Shown: in pieces, positions 45,575-58,649 of the stretch | How the letters are laid out: each line of letters starts with the position of its first letter | Position numbering within the stretch: the first letter of the stretch is position 1 | Source: Eulemur rufifrons | Lineage: Eukaryota; Chordata; Mammalia; Primates; Lemuridae | DNA: 64,000 nt | Assembly (NCBI RefSeq): GCF_041146395.1 | Contig: NC_090989.1 | Span: 224,100,843 to 224,164,842 of the forward strand | Direction: 5' to 3' | The notes under the pieces: model-generated | What the model was told of the DNA's origin: nothing | The model's input: only the letters and a program-made list of their open reading frames with translations | Database searches by the model: none | Position numbers and translations under genes: made by a program

Positions 45575-45820
45575 TTTTTTTTTTTTTTTTTTTTTTTGGT
45601 GAGAGTTACAAACTACATTTCAAAATACAAAGCACACACAAAAAGTACAATGTTCTTTCACTCCAGAAGTATCTTCAGGGCCAAGATGACTTGTCATCAT
45701 CCTCTTTCACGTAAAAGCATTGCCAAGCGCCAGACTTCTCTGGTGGCTCAACACAGCATATGGTTCAGAGTTGGGCAGGGCTAGTCTGTCTTCCTTATAT
45801 CTTTTGTACCATCAATAAAT
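45575..45820 (-). mobile_element. Possible retroposed sequence with 23-nt A tail
   Basis: An uninterrupted T run at 45575-45597 is followed by non-Alu, non-L1 sequence, which would be the A tail of a minus-strand retroposon. In reverse, a short open stretch of about 26 codons (with the run FYVKEDDDKSSWP before a TGA) ends about 75 nt before the tail. I could not identify a parent gene, and no target duplication or AATAAA was found. Confidence 0.35.
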
Positions 45821-46094
45821 TTGACTAATGACCTTGAAATCTTAGAACATCTGACTTTATAGGTAAGTTACGTCTCTGCCAAAGAAGATAAAATCACAGA
45901 TAGTATATTTATGTTCTGGTTTATCACAAAAAGGGAAGCAGTGGACAGTGATTCCAGAGGTCACTCAACTCACCTGAACCTGCCCAGTGTTTATTGATGT
46001 TCTAGTAAACGCAAACCTCTGTGCCTGTAACTACAGCCATTCAAAGAGAGTGATGATTCCTGAACCCAGTCTAAAAGGAGACGCAAGAGAACTG

Positions 46095-46340
46095 CTTCAT
46101 TTTATTTTTAAATAAATAGACTTTGATTATTTTATCACCTTTGTGATTATATTTTACCTATAGTTTACATAAAGTAAAATTCATTACTTTAAAGTGTACA
46201 GTTGCATGAGTCTTGACAGATATATAGATATATAGATATATATATATATATATGGTTGTGTAACTACCACCATAACCAAGATATGGAACATTTTTATCAG
46301 CCCAAAACATTACTTCATGCCTCTTTGCAGTAACCAATGG
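46095..46340 (-). mobile_element. L1M 3' UTR fragment
   Basis: The reversed L1M motif 'actttaaagtgtacagttgc' and, further on, 'gtgtaactaccaccataacc' and 'atggaacatttttatcagcc' are present. A TAGATA/TA microsatellite lies inside it. Confidence 0.65.
46218..46253 (+). repeat. (TAGATA)n(TA)n microsatellite
   Basis: GATATATA units pass into a TA run. Confidence 0.92.
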
Positions 46341-46344
46341 GATT

Positions 46345-47555
46345 GATTTTTAAATTGAATAAATATTTTAAGGCACAAGGAATAAAAGGGAGAGGTTATT
46401 GAATCAAATGAACCCTCCAAAAACCAAGTTGAGATTATAAATAAAGACAGGCCATGAAGTTAATGTTCCCACTGGAGAACAATGGCATGCCACTTACTTA
46501 TATGTTCTAGACTGGGTGGCATGGAAACCTCTGCTTCAAATGGTCTTTAATCCCCAATCACACAAGGTGACGCTAAGGGGCTTCTTTCAGTACTGGCTCA
46601 ATCCACCAAGTGTCAAAGTGACTTACCAAAGACCAGAAGAGCCAAGTCAGTGGAAGGGCTGAGAATAGGCTGCTGAACACCCTAAACAATGACAATGCCC
46701 TTCCAAAGACAGAATCAAAGAGTGACAGAGAGTCCTTGCAAATATAGCAGACAAAAGAGAGCTGACTTTCAGAAACGGTTCATCTTTCAATTCACACGGG
46801 AAGGTGATGACAACTAAATATTTTGGAATTCAGGACACTTAATGCTCATCCAACAGTGTTGTTCTGACCAACTCAGATAGCAGAACTCCAAGATCGCTCT
46901 GAAAAATTGAATAAAAGATGGTTTATCTAGCATCTCCAAATCTCCCGCAGTTTATAGTTTTAAATGTTAACAATCTATTCCTCTCACGCCACCCAGTTAA
47001 TACATAAATGCTCTCTACTAACTGTAGGCATGAGATCACTTTCCCATTAGACACCAACTCTTAGAAACACCAAACAACAGACTGGAACCACTGCCAGCAG
47101 CCCTTCCAGTAGGTGAGCACAAAAGCCATAGAGGAAGGCAATGTTATGCATCCTTTAAATGTTCTAGTAATGAATCCAGTCCTCATGCAAATAGCATGAG
47201 GGAAAGAAATAAACAACCCTGAGCTCAGGTTCAGGCTGTGGAGAGTTTTTGATTGTCAACTAGGAAATAACTGCTCTGTGGTTGCTTTCTTTTCTCTCAC
47301 TTTGATTGAGTTACATGTGCTAAGAGCTTCAATACCCACATATCATTACTAAAAATCCAACTCATTACAAACTCACCTAAGTGTAAATGAAAAACACAAT
47401 TGGTCATTGTTTTATTACATTCAAAGAAGATTGGACAATTATGCACCATTAATTTTCTTCTTATTCAAGTATATTTTCCTTTGCAACCAAACCACCGAAT
47501 TTATCTATGTACAAAGGTCAAAACGAGCATGTTGCTAGTTCACAGTAGTTAACGT
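46345..47555. other. Unassigned sequence
   Basis: No repeat or gene is recognised. Confidence 0.4.
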
Positions 47556-47559
47556 TTAG

Positions 47560-48230
47560 GAATTTATATTGGGGTGGAGGGAAGACAACATCAAGGGAGG
47601 ACTTACCAAGAAAATGATGTTTGACTTAAGCCATAAAAGTCAAGGAAGAACAAAGTAGAATGGGGTGGGGCAAAAGAAACACATTTCAAGGAGAGAAGCA
47701 TGTGCAAAGGCATAGAAGTGTTAATGGCCATGAACTCTGGGGAACTGTAAGCAGTACATGTCCAGAGGGCAGAGTAAGAATGTAGGCAGGAGTGAGATGT
47801 TCATAATCAGGTTATGCACGTTATATAATCAGGAGGTGGGATCTCCTTCTGCAGACATTCAAAGCCCACCAACTGATTTTAAACAGTTTAAAGTGGAAAT
47901 GCATGACTTTTTTCTTTAAAATAACTGCCCTTGGGATGGTCTGGAATATGGAATGAAGTAGAGGAGGTCCAGAGGCAGGGAGACCAGTTTATTGACCATT
48001 GCAATAGTCCAAGCAAAAGATAATGAGAACCTGAAGTAGGAAAGTAAAAGTAGGGCTGGAGAGGGGAAAAGAACAATTCAGAAACATTAAGGGATTCTTC
48101 TAACAAAACCCAGTGACTAGCGGTACATCAGGAATGAGGGAGAATTAGAAGTCTACAATTATTCCAAGATTTACTTTTGGGTGAGAGGTAATTCACCCAG
48201 AGAGTAAACACAAGAAGAATAATTTATAGG
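47560..48230 (+). repeat. Ancient mammalian repeat, long copy
   Basis: 'gcatgtgcaaaggcatagaa', 'gaggcagggagaccagttta', 'ttgcaatagtccaagcaaaa' and 'tattccaagatttacttttg' belong to a widespread old repeat, the same class as 18500-18685. I do not assign the name. Confidence 0.55.
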
Positions 48231-48364
48231 ACAAATTAGAAACATTGCTATTTATACCTGTTAAATTTGAGTTATCTAAAAAGATCTATCTACTAATATC
48301 ACTTTTGATACAGAACTCAGGGGCAAAATTCTGTCTAAAGGAAAAAGGTGAAAATTAGAAGTGC

Positions 48365-49075
48365 CTAAAACGGACAAGGGTCTAATATCTAGAATATATA
48401 AGGAACTTCTGCAAACCTGTACAATAAAAAAAAGAATCCTAGATAGAAAAATGGTCAAAGGACAGGAATGGGCAATTAATAGAAAAGGAACCCCCCCCCT
48501 CAAATTTCTCAACCACATGGAGAGATGATCTAACTCAATAATACGAGAAATGAAAAATTAAAATGGCAATGGTATGTTATTCTATATCTATTCTACCAGA
48601 GAAAAATTAGAAAGCTACATAACATAAAGTGTTGGCCTGTATTTGAAGACACAGAAACTCAGGAACTGGTGGAAGTATATGAGAGAAGGCAATCTGCAGT
48701 CCAATCTAACAGTATTTGGTCAAAATGGACTAAATTAAGTACAGACACCCCTCTGACCTGACAATTCTGCTCCTGGATACACATCTTACAGAAGTCCCAC
48801 ACACGTGCACAGGGGGCCTACGCGGCAGGGCGCAAGGCAGTCTGACTGTCACTGCTGAGGGACGTGAGAGGCAGAATGCCAGGATGCACACGGACTGTGA
48901 TGCAGAGTCAGAAGCAACGCCCTGCATGCACGCAGAGCCACGGAGAGGATCTTAAAACATAGTTTTAGTGGAAAAAAGTAAGAAATCAAATATAATCTGT
49001 TACACAGTACTAGTCACAATACATAAAAACATATGCAAATAAAACAATATACACAAAAGACTACCTAAAAAATAC
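48365..49075 (+). mobile_element. L1M (L1ME-type) 3' region
   Basis: 'ctaatatctagaatatataa', 'ggaacttctgcaaacctgta', 'aaaaatggtcaaaggacagg', 'gacctgacaattctgctcct' and 'aaacatagttttagtggaaa' follow the ORF2-end/3' UTR order. The centre (48815-48945) is unexpectedly GC-rich. It is antisense to PGM5. Confidence 0.7.
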
Positions 49076-49079
49076 ATTC

Positions 49080-50340
49080 TTGTGGTTGTCTATGGTGGTC
49101 CAGCCAATCTCAGAAAAAAAGATACACATTAATTTTTTTTAAGTAATGAGAAATGGACCTTCCATCGGACCAATTATGAAAAGATTATTCAATGATGAGT
49201 ATGATTAACTCAACTCTCTGTGCCTGAGGGCCAACACAGAGGGAAGAGGATGAGACTAGGAGATGAGCAAGGACAGATTAGCAGAAAGACTGGCCATTGT
49301 GCTGGCTGTGCTGGTTGTTCTTCGTTTGCCCCTTTCCACCCTGGAGTCCCCACTTCATTCAGTCTCCTGCTTCCTTCCCTGGCAGGCTGGACTCCACAGG
49401 CTGCCCTCTGTCTTCCAGCTGGGTTTGGCCCATAGGAGGCTCCAGCAGGAGACTGGAGGATGAGAAAAGAGAGAAGCCAGGGTGTTTCTTCCTCCCTCCC
49501 CAGTTCAGCTCCTGTCTGACAGCCCATCTTCCACAGCTCCAGACCTCACCAGGCTATGGCTACTCCAATCCTTCCCCCACCCCTTCTCAGTCCTGGGGTG
49601 TTAACAGCTTCCTACTATTTCTAGTCCTAGGTTCCCCTCCCCATTCCTTCTTGACCTATTTTGTTTCCTGAGCCTCAATCATACCTCTATAGACCAGGTT
49701 ATTAAGTTACTATTATTAAGTTCTCCCTAGCAAATCCCTTTTCAGGTTGCCATCTCTTTCCTTCCTTGATCCTAACTGAATCAACTATAAAGAGTTTCAG
49801 GGCAATAACTACTATGATAAGGGCTTTTTTTTTAATAATACAGGAGATTCTTGAACATATTTATCTGCTGAGGGAAAATAATTCCCATCATTCTGTGGCA
49901 GAAGCAACGTATAGGAGACTGAGTAATTAGATATTAGCCCACTTGCTATCTCTCCCATTTCTGTCATCCATCATGACTGATCTGGGAGATGAACTAGCAG
50001 CGATCTAAAGGACATGGTAAGAATCAAGATCACTATAGATCAGTAGAAACCTGCATTCTTGCAGGATTAATACTGTCTGGATTCCAGAGACCAACTGAGT
50101 ATGTTCAAGATAAAGCTATAGTACATGTTTTAGATTGGAGATTGGCAACAAATGGCTGTAGACTACATTCTGAGGAGAAAGTATTTTCATATGGACTATG
50201 GGTCATTTCTAATTTCAACATCACAGCCAGGTCCAGCTGCATGTTTCTTATCTTTGGTCCTGCCCATAACCTTCTCAGCAAGTCCTTCCCTGGGTACTCT
50301 GTATGAACCAATTAGTAATGCACCAAGTCCATTTCCCTTA
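49080..50340. other. Unassigned sequence
   Basis: Bases 49200-49640 are GC-richer, with overlapping ORFs on both strands (up to 124 codons) that have no domain. No repeat is recognised. Confidence 0.4.
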
Positions 50341-50344
50341 ACCT

Positions 50345-50480
50345 GTATTATAATTGTGTTTCCATATTTTTTCCTTACTTGTTATTTGCTGTCTTCCCCA
50401 TTAGATTGTAAGTTCCACCATGGGGACAATGTCTAGGACATAGAAGGTCCTTAATAAATATTTCTGGAGTGAATAAATGG
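50345..50480 (+). repeat. L2 LINE 3' end
   Basis: 'ttagattgtaagttccacca', 'gggacaatgtctaggacata' and 'ccttaataaatatttctgga' are the L2 tail. Confidence 0.7.
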
Positions 50481-50609
50481 TGAACAGCAGGGGTGACACA
50501 AAGAGCAAATAGAGGACTAATTCCCCCAGCACCATGTTTATGGGTGGTGGACCCCAGATGGCCTTTCTTGTAGTCAAAACATACTTCTCAGATCTGGCTC
50601 CTCTGAGTG

Positions 50610-50750
50610 TAGATGGGTGTACCCTTGTTTGAGACTGTAAATATCTCTAGTGAGTAGGGCTCAAGTCTGCGTGTGTTTGCCTTATTTTGCACAGCATTTG
50701 GCACTGCCCCAAGCACAGATGGGTGCTCCATAAATATTATTGAAGGATGA
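50610..50750 (+). repeat. Second L2 LINE 3' end
   Basis: 'cacagcatttggcactgccc' and 'gggtgctccataaatattat' are the L2 tail, 130 bp after the first copy in the same direction. Confidence 0.65.
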
Positions 50751-50754
50751 TGAC

Positions 50755-51715
50755 ACAAAGGATTATTTAATACCTCTGTGTGGGGTGGAGATGGACTTTC
50801 GGCCACAAATATACTTTGAATTGCTTTACTTCACAAATCATTTGGACCAAAATGTTTTCAGCAACACAGACTCATCTCCAGCCACAAATCAGATACATTC
50901 AGAATGACAAAGCCCCAAAAGAATGCCACTTTCAAGGCCGAGACAGTATCATTCTGGGGTAAATGGAATCCTTGTTTTAGTGACACTGTAAGAGTAGAAA
51001 TTAAAGATAACCGAAAGTCTTCCCTCGGGGAACCACAATTGTCTGCGAACAATAAAAGTTTGTCTGAATAATTCATCAGTTTCAAGTGTACAGCCCCCGC
51101 CCTCTTATTCTGGAATCCCAGGGGTTTAGGCAAATGTGCCGTTTAATGTGTCTCAACAACATACTCAGTGGCCATTCTTCCAGGGCTGGCATTTATGGGC
51201 ACATTCCTGTGAATTTATTAATTTTTTTAAAAAAATTAAGCTATATGGGAAACCACTATTGAGATCAAAATTTTGAAGCCACATTTATTTTACCTAGGAA
51301 GAAGAAAACTTATAAAGTGTACATCATGAGAATCCACCTGGGAGCCACACAACAGATCAAATACCCAAGACAAATTACCACGTCAGAGCACCACGGAATT
51401 CTGAATCCCAACCAGCAAGCATGAATAATCCTTTTAAATGGTCACTTACATATCAGAACAGGTCCATTGTGAAATTTCTAAGCAAGGCCTCTGGTTTCTG
51501 ACTGAAACAGAGATTTATTGGGAAAGGGGGAATAAAGTGAAATCAAGAACCAGTGGGAAATTTCCACAAGAAAAGAGGACAAATGGTTTTTGTTGTCAGA
51601 ATGAAACCAGCCTCTCCCGGCGATGATTTGGAAAGTTGCTGGCTACCCCACAGGAGAGTTGGGCAATATTCTCAACTGGTTTCTCAGGGATCCTCCTGAT
51701 CTCACTGTAGTTACC
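50755..51715. other. Unassigned sequence
   Basis: Nothing is recognised. The antiparallel ORFs at 50780-51133 lack domains. Confidence 0.4.
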
Positions 51716-51719
51716 AGGC

Positions 51720-51925
51720 AGATGCAGTAGTACACTACAGCAGAAAACCTAGTTTCAAATCTTAGGTCAATTTCTAATTAGCTGTGGGACCTTATACAAG
51801 TCACTTAACCTCTCTGATCATTGGTTCAACATCTTTAATATGAGGAGAGTAATGCCCATTCCAATTATCTCATTAAATCATTGCAAAGATAAAGTAAGAT
51901 GATGTATAAAAATTCTTTCTAAATT
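51720..51925 (+). repeat. MIR SINE
   Basis: 'gctgtgggaccttatacaag', 'tcacttaacctctctgatca' and 'catctttaatatgaggagag' are in MIR order. Confidence 0.75.
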
Positions 51926-52249
51926 ATAAAATTCTGTATAAGTGGAAGGGTTAAATATACTTCCATATTGTCAAATAACCTATATAGCACTCAGGATCCT
52001 ATATGACTCTGACTTCTCAATTTCTAGAGATGGTCCCATTTTTGCTTTTTTCTCTACAGTTTTACTGAGTTGGTTTTTTTTTTTTTGTAAGGAAATATAT
52101 AAGCAAAGCTAAATGAAAAAAAAAATATGGACTCACACACCCTACTCTTTGGTGCTGCCAGGCAAGAATTTTAAACTGAATTTAGTTCACTATCATGGAC
52201 TTGATGTCAATATCACCTCAGGGAGAGAAGTAAAGTGGGAGGCATCCAA

Positions 52250-54150
52250 AACCTATATGATTCTTCTCCCCTCTGGTGGAAGAATACAAGGCCAATTTAC
52301 AAAAATCAACTGTATTTCTAATATTAATTAGAAATATTAGAATATTAATTAGAAATAATATCAAACAGCAATTAGAAAATTAAATTTATAAAATTATTCC
52401 ATTTACAATAGCACCAAAATACATAAAAATACTCAGGAATAAATTTAAGAAAAATTGTGTCAGATGTCTACACTAAAAGCACCAAATATATGTAAAAGAA
52501 ATTAAAGAAAACCAAAAAACAGAGACATATCACATTCATAAATTGGAAGACTCAATATTATTAAAATGCAACCCTCCCCAAATCACCCTATAGATTCAAT
52601 ATGATCCCAATCAAAATCACAATAGGCTTTTATAGAAATTGAGATGTTGATTCTAAAATGTAAATAAAATGCAGAGGACCTAGAATATAGAATTTTCTTT
52701 TAATTTGAGAAAGAAGAAAAAAGTAATGGAGGGTTCACCTGATTCCAGTGTAATATTTGCATAAGGATCAACAAATAGATCAATGGAACAAAATCCTAAA
52801 GCAGGTCCACATATATATTGTCAATTGTTTTGACCACATATAATAATAAAGTCACCAAGGCTGTTCAGGGAAAAGAAAATTCTTCTCAATAAATAGGATT
52901 AGAACAACTGCATATGGGGAAAACGTGAAACCATGACCCCTACTTCACACTACACAAAATTAATTCAAAATTATCATAGATATAAATATAAAAGTTAAAG
53001 CTACAATGAATTCTAGAAGAAAACAGAGGGAAAGTATCTTTCTGACTTTGGGGAAAGCAAATATTTCTTGTAGAAGACACAAATACATATAATAACCATA
53101 TTATTAATTATAAGAAAAAATAAACTAGACTTCATCAAAATTTAAAATGTCATCTCATCAAAAGACATTATTAAGAAAATGAAAAGGCAAGCAACAGGTA
53201 GAGAGAAAATATTTTCAATACATATATATGACAAAAAATTTATTATCCAGAATATATAAAGAACTTCTACAAATCAATAGCAAAAAAGATAATCAGCCCA
53301 CCTTTAAAAATGAGCAAATACACTTTGAACAGACATATAGCAAAAGAAGTTACAAAAATGGCCAAACCAGCATATGAAAAGGAGCTCGACATCACTAATT
53401 ACTGGGATGATGCAAGTCTAAGACACAGAGAAATAATATTTTGCATGCTCTAAAATGGCTAAAATAAAAAAGACTGGCCACATCGTATGTTGATTAGGAT
53501 AGGAAGTAACTGAAACTCTCATACATTGCAAATAAGAGTGTAAAATGGAAACCAGTTTGGCAGTTTCTTGTAAACTGAAACATACATCTACCCTACAACC
53601 AGCCTTCTATCCCTAAATATTTACGCAGGAGTAATGAAGATGCATCCACAAAAAGACCTGTGTAAGAATTCTCATAGCAACGTGAATCATAATAGCTAAT
53701 AACAGGAAACAACCAAATGTCCATCAACAGGAGATTGCAAAAATAAATTGTGATATATTTAAACATTAGTATATGATGCATCAAAAAGGAATGAAATACT
53801 GACATATGTAATGGATGTAAATGAGTTGAAAATATATATTAAGTGAAAAGGGTCAGTTACAATGAGTACATAGTATACAATTCCATTTCTGTGAAGTTTA
53901 ACAATTGGCAAACATACATATGGCAACAGAAGGTATAACAAGGTTGCCCACCGAGGATTGGGAGAAGACACAGGGAAACTTTCTGAGGTGATGGGAATGT
54001 TCCATATCTTAATCTCAGTTGGTCGTTACACAGATGTACATTTTTTAAAACTCATTGAATTGTACCCTTTAAGGCTATGCATTTCACTGTATCTCATGAA
54101 TGTATCAAGTGTATCTCAAACACTTTATCTCATGAATGAATGAATAAATA
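52250..54150 (+). mobile_element. L1M relic (ORF2 C-terminal part and 3' UTR)
   Basis: About 1.9 kb of L1 lies in order: 'aaaattattccatttacaat', 'aaatcaccctatagattcaa', 'gatcaatggaacaaaatcct', 'aaactagacttcatcaaaat', 'aatatataaagaacttctac', 'aaccagtttggcagtttctt', 'aaatgtccatcaacaggaga' and the UTR 'attgaattgtaccctttaag'. The frame is broken. It is the longest LINE on the plus strand and lies 1.2 kb beyond the 55389 exon in the gene's direction. Confidence 0.9.
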
Positions 54151-54484
54151 ACACTAGGAGAAAATAAACACGCAATCCCAAAAGGTGGGATTCTGCAGGA
54201 CAACTGGTCAGATCTCTTCAAAAGTCATTGGCATTAAGTGAAAGAGAAAATAAAAGGATTGTGTGCTAGATGAACAAAGACTGAATGGACATAACCAGAT
54301 GGGACACGTGGTCTTGGATGGGACACTACTTGGGAAAACCATCCATAAAAGGCATTCTGGGAACACTCAGGGGGAATTTAAATACAACCTTGACTTCAGA
54401 TGACTTAGAAATTTGTTAATAGGAAGTTGGCAATTGCTGATGGATAAGAAAAAGCAGTTTATAAGCAGTATGTACTTTCTGATA

Positions 54485-54575
54485 TCTTTTTGGTATTATA
54501 AAAGACAAATATATATGTATATGTATGTTACATTAAGTATTTTAATTATATGTGTATAATATATATGTATAGAAA
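54485..54575. repeat. AT-rich low-complexity tract
   Basis: This tract is rich in TATATG/TATATA with no unit kept strictly. Confidence 0.8.
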
Positions 54576-54794
54576 GAGATCCAGTAAGGAATATACATTT
54601 ACCTATTAACATAGGTAACTCAGGGAAGAGGGTATGAGGTTTACATTTTCTTATTTGCTTGTGCTTTCTAACTTTCCACCATGCACATGTACTGCTTCCA
54701 TAATAATAGACACTGTTTGAAAATATTAGACTCTGAAATTCACTATTTTATAATATAAGATAAGAGATAGTAAGGATGGATAGGGCAAGAAGAA

Positions 54795-55262
54795 AGAAAC
54801 CTAACACTGTGTAAGCCCCTACTAAGTGAATCTCCTGTTGGGCACTTTCCATGTACTATCTCATTTCATTCTTACAACAAACCTATGAAGTATCATCCCT
54901 ATTTTTACAGAGCTAATAAGGGTACAAGCTAGCATTTGAACATAATATAATCTGACCTCAAAACCCATGCTCTTTCCACCTCACTTATATATACTTTCAG
55001 ATTTAGTAAGTTTTGTTACTAAACACATTTATGTAGTATTTACTATGTACCAGTCACTCTGTTAAACGTTTTACATGATTCCCCTTACTTATACTGCAGA
55101 ACAATCCATATGCTACTATTATTCCTATTTTACAGATAAGAAAACTGAGGCACAGCAATCAAATATGTGTTTCAAGTTCCCACAGCTAATAAGTGGCAGA
55201 ACCAAGAATTCAGCTCAGGCCACCTGATTCTCCATTTCCTACCCAGTACACTATACCATGTC
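54795..55262 (+). repeat. Two consecutive MIR SINEs next to a PGM5 exon
   Basis: The first (54795-54985) has 'catgtactatctcatttcat', 'tcttacaacaaacctatgaa' and 'aacccatgctctttccacct'. The second (55015-55262) has 'gtagtatttactatgtacca', 'tattcctattttacagataa' and 'ctgaggcacagcaatcaaat'. The second ends 127 bp from the exon border at 55389. Confidence 0.8.
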
Positions 55263-55387
55263 TCTAAGCTCCTGTGCTTTCAACAAGTTCCACATGGAGT
55301 AGGGGAGAATGAGTGCCAGCTACCAACGAAGGAGAAATTGACATCAGAAGTCTACCATAAAGTTTCTCATGGTGACATCCTTGCTTA

Positions 55388-56146
<759 letters not shown>

Positions 56147-56337
56147 CCCATCAGCATCAAATGCAGCTCCAAATCCATATTCCCCTCCTTTCATGGCTTC
56201 CAGAAGAGTCGTTGCATATGTCAGGTTTGGGTCAGGATGTTGCCCTCCAAAGTCTTCCAGGGGAACACAGTTTATTGCAGAGTTGGCTGGGGCCCCCAGC
56301 TCATCACACAGAACTTTTCTCACATAGGGTCCCATAA
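56147..56337 (-). CDS. PGM5: PGM5 coding exon (probable exon 5, metal-loop half)
   Basis: This 191-nt exon encodes about residues 233-296. It begins [20 protein letters not shown] and ends with GAAFDADG. The domain-2 core ([17 protein letters not shown]) is diagnostic of the PGM1/PGM5 branch. The metal-binding loop is D-G-D-G-D-R in active PGM1 and starts here as D-A-D-G, the PGM5 form; the final D-R lies in the next exon. The acceptor AG is at 56339-56338 and the donor GTAAGT starts at 56146. The exon ends on a complete codon, and the next begins with GAC (Asp). The R in YVRK, the D in LCDELG and the [10 protein letters not shown] stretch favour PGM5 over PGM1. Confidence 0.96.
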
Positions 56338-56464
56338 CTAAAAATAAGATGCACAGAAATGTCAAATATTTTCAGAACCCTCCCCCAGGGTATTTTGTTA
56401 TGGTTAGAATAAGAAAGGCCATTTAATAACTCATAAGGAAAAGATAAATTCTACAGGTTTTTTT

Positions 56465-56545
56465 CAAGACACAACACAGAATTTATTACACATCTACTGT
56501 GTGCCAGTTATTGTATTAGGCATTAGAAGATATATTCAATAATAC
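56465..56545 (+). repeat. Ancient repeat fragment
   Basis: 'tacacatctactgtgtgcca' and 'gttattgtattaggcattag' match the 'cctactatgtgccaggcact' theme of old MIR/L2-like repeats. Confidence 0.45.
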
Positions 56546-57914
56546 AGTTACATGAAATTTTTCTCCCCACACTTTTCTAAAACATTGCCAGAAAGAAATC
56601 AGCTATGTAATAATGATTCATTGTCTGTTGTTTTTCATGTATTAAAAGCTTTAGCTGAATATATGCAAAAGCACTAAAGGGCTCTAGCAATGCTTTTTGT
56701 CTCTGCAATCATTTGGGTCTTGCCAAGTATATAATTAAACACTGTAAACCACTGAAGCATATAAAACTAAGCACATTTTACAAAATAAATGCTAAGTAGT
56801 AGTATTCTCCAGTTCAATGACCATTTATGGGGTGCCTAACGTGGAACTCTTATGTTATGACCTGAAGGGATCACATTGCAGGGATACAAAGACACAGTTC
56901 CTACATTACTGGGCTCTTACTCTAGCAGTGGGGTGAGGCAAGGCTGCAGATTAGTGACAGCAGTGTTAAAACTAAAAGAGATGTGCCCGTCAATGCACAT
57001 TTACGAAATAATTAGATCCAGTGGCTCAAGAAAAGCAATGACCACAGGTAAGGCTTTAAGGAGAAAGCAGCATTTCTGAAGGAACTTGAAAGAAGAATAT
57101 AAATTTGACAGGGGTTGGGAGTAGGAAGCCATCCAGATGGAAGGAACATTATGAGCAAAAGAATAGGTTAGAACATAAGGCCCATTTGGTGACCAGCATG
57201 TAATCTTGCTAGCTGACATGTATGTGAAGTACTGCTTCCTACTTACTTCCCACCAGTACAACACAATCCTCCAGTAGTGACCATCTCTTGATTTTGCCTG
57301 CCCAGCACCCATTCCCTTTCCTCTAGATGCAGCATTTGGGGTTTCTTTGGAAGAACCACTGCCTTCCCCATCTCAGCTCATGTGGTCTGGGTATGGCTAA
57401 ATCCCACTTCCCCCAAAGCAGAGAAGGTAAAAAGTAACCTAGGTCTGCTCAACCAGGGTGCTCCAGCCCCAGCCAGAGTAATTGATTCAAAGATGCAGAT
57501 ACAGTACAAACTGGGCTTGTTCAGTTACAAACCCAGAAATACTGCTCAAACTATTTGGAAATAGAAGCTGTCTTCCCTTCAGGCCATATAATGCTAAGGC
57601 AAGAACCTGAAAGATCTTTTTCTGGTAAATCTGATCAGCCCAACAGGAAAAAACAGAATATCCCAGCCAAAAGCCCTTAGAGTAAAGCCCATGGGTATAA
57701 TACCCACAATCAGCTCAGAGTGCCCAACAGATTTTTAGTGCCTCACTCTTAAACATGCCAGACAGCCAAAGATCACCAAAATTTTGAGGAATGTACTTAA
57801 GATGAGACCAAAAACAAACAAACAGAGTAAAGAGAAACATAGAGGAACCAGAACTGATATAGGGAGAAGAAAGCTTTTTCAAATATATCCACAATATCTT
57901 AATAGATATTTACA

Positions 57915-58645
57915 AGATAGAGTAGAATGGCTAAAATTAAAACGACTAACAATACCAAGTGTTGGTGAGGATACAGAGAACCAGGAGCCCTAATACACTG
58001 CTAGTGGCATAAATGGTACAACTATTTTGGAAAACAGTTTGGCAGTTTCTTATAAAGTTAAGCATACACTTACCATATGATTCAGCAATCCCACTCCTAG
58101 GTATTTACCCAAAACAAATGAAAACATATGTTCCCATAAAGACTTGTTCGTGAATGTTTATAGAAGTTTTGTTTACAATACCCAAAAACTAGGGGTTTTC
58201 ATCAATCAGTGAATGGATAAAAAAAACTGTGGTACTTCAATACAATGAAATACTACTCAGCAGTAACAAGGAACAACCACTAATCCATGCAACACCATGA
58301 GAGCATTTCAAAAACACGATGCTGAAGGGAAGAAGCCTGAAGCAAAAGGCTACATGCTATGTCCTTCCTTTTATGTGGCTTTCTGGAAAAGGCAAAACTA
58401 TGGAGACAGAAAACAGATGAGTGGTTGCTGGGGGGGTAGGAATAAGGGCTTGACTACAAAGGGCCACAAGGAAACTTTTTGGAGTGATGGAAATATTCTA
58501 TATCTTGATTATGACAGTGGTTACATGACTATATGTTTGTCAAATCTTATCAAACTGTACATCTGCAAGGAGTGAGTTTTATGTGAGTTTTACCATATGT
58601 CACTTATACGTCAGTAAACCTGACTTTAAAAATATATGGCATCCA
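57915..58645 (+). mobile_element. L1M (L1MB/MC-type) 3' end
   Basis: 'accaagtgttggtgaggata', 'ggaaaacagtttggcagttt', 'cagcaatcccactcctaggt', 'ggtacttcaatacaatgaaa', 'aaacagatgagtggttgctg' and 'tcttgattatgacagtggtt' are ORF2-end/3' UTR blocks. It is antisense to PGM5. Confidence 0.92.
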
Positions 58646-58649
58646 TGGA

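Noticed and set aside
54795..55262. Open stretch to the left of the 55389 exon as an extra PGM5 exon
   Set aside because: The sequence is two MIR copies, and the strong donor at 55388 ends the coding region cleanly.
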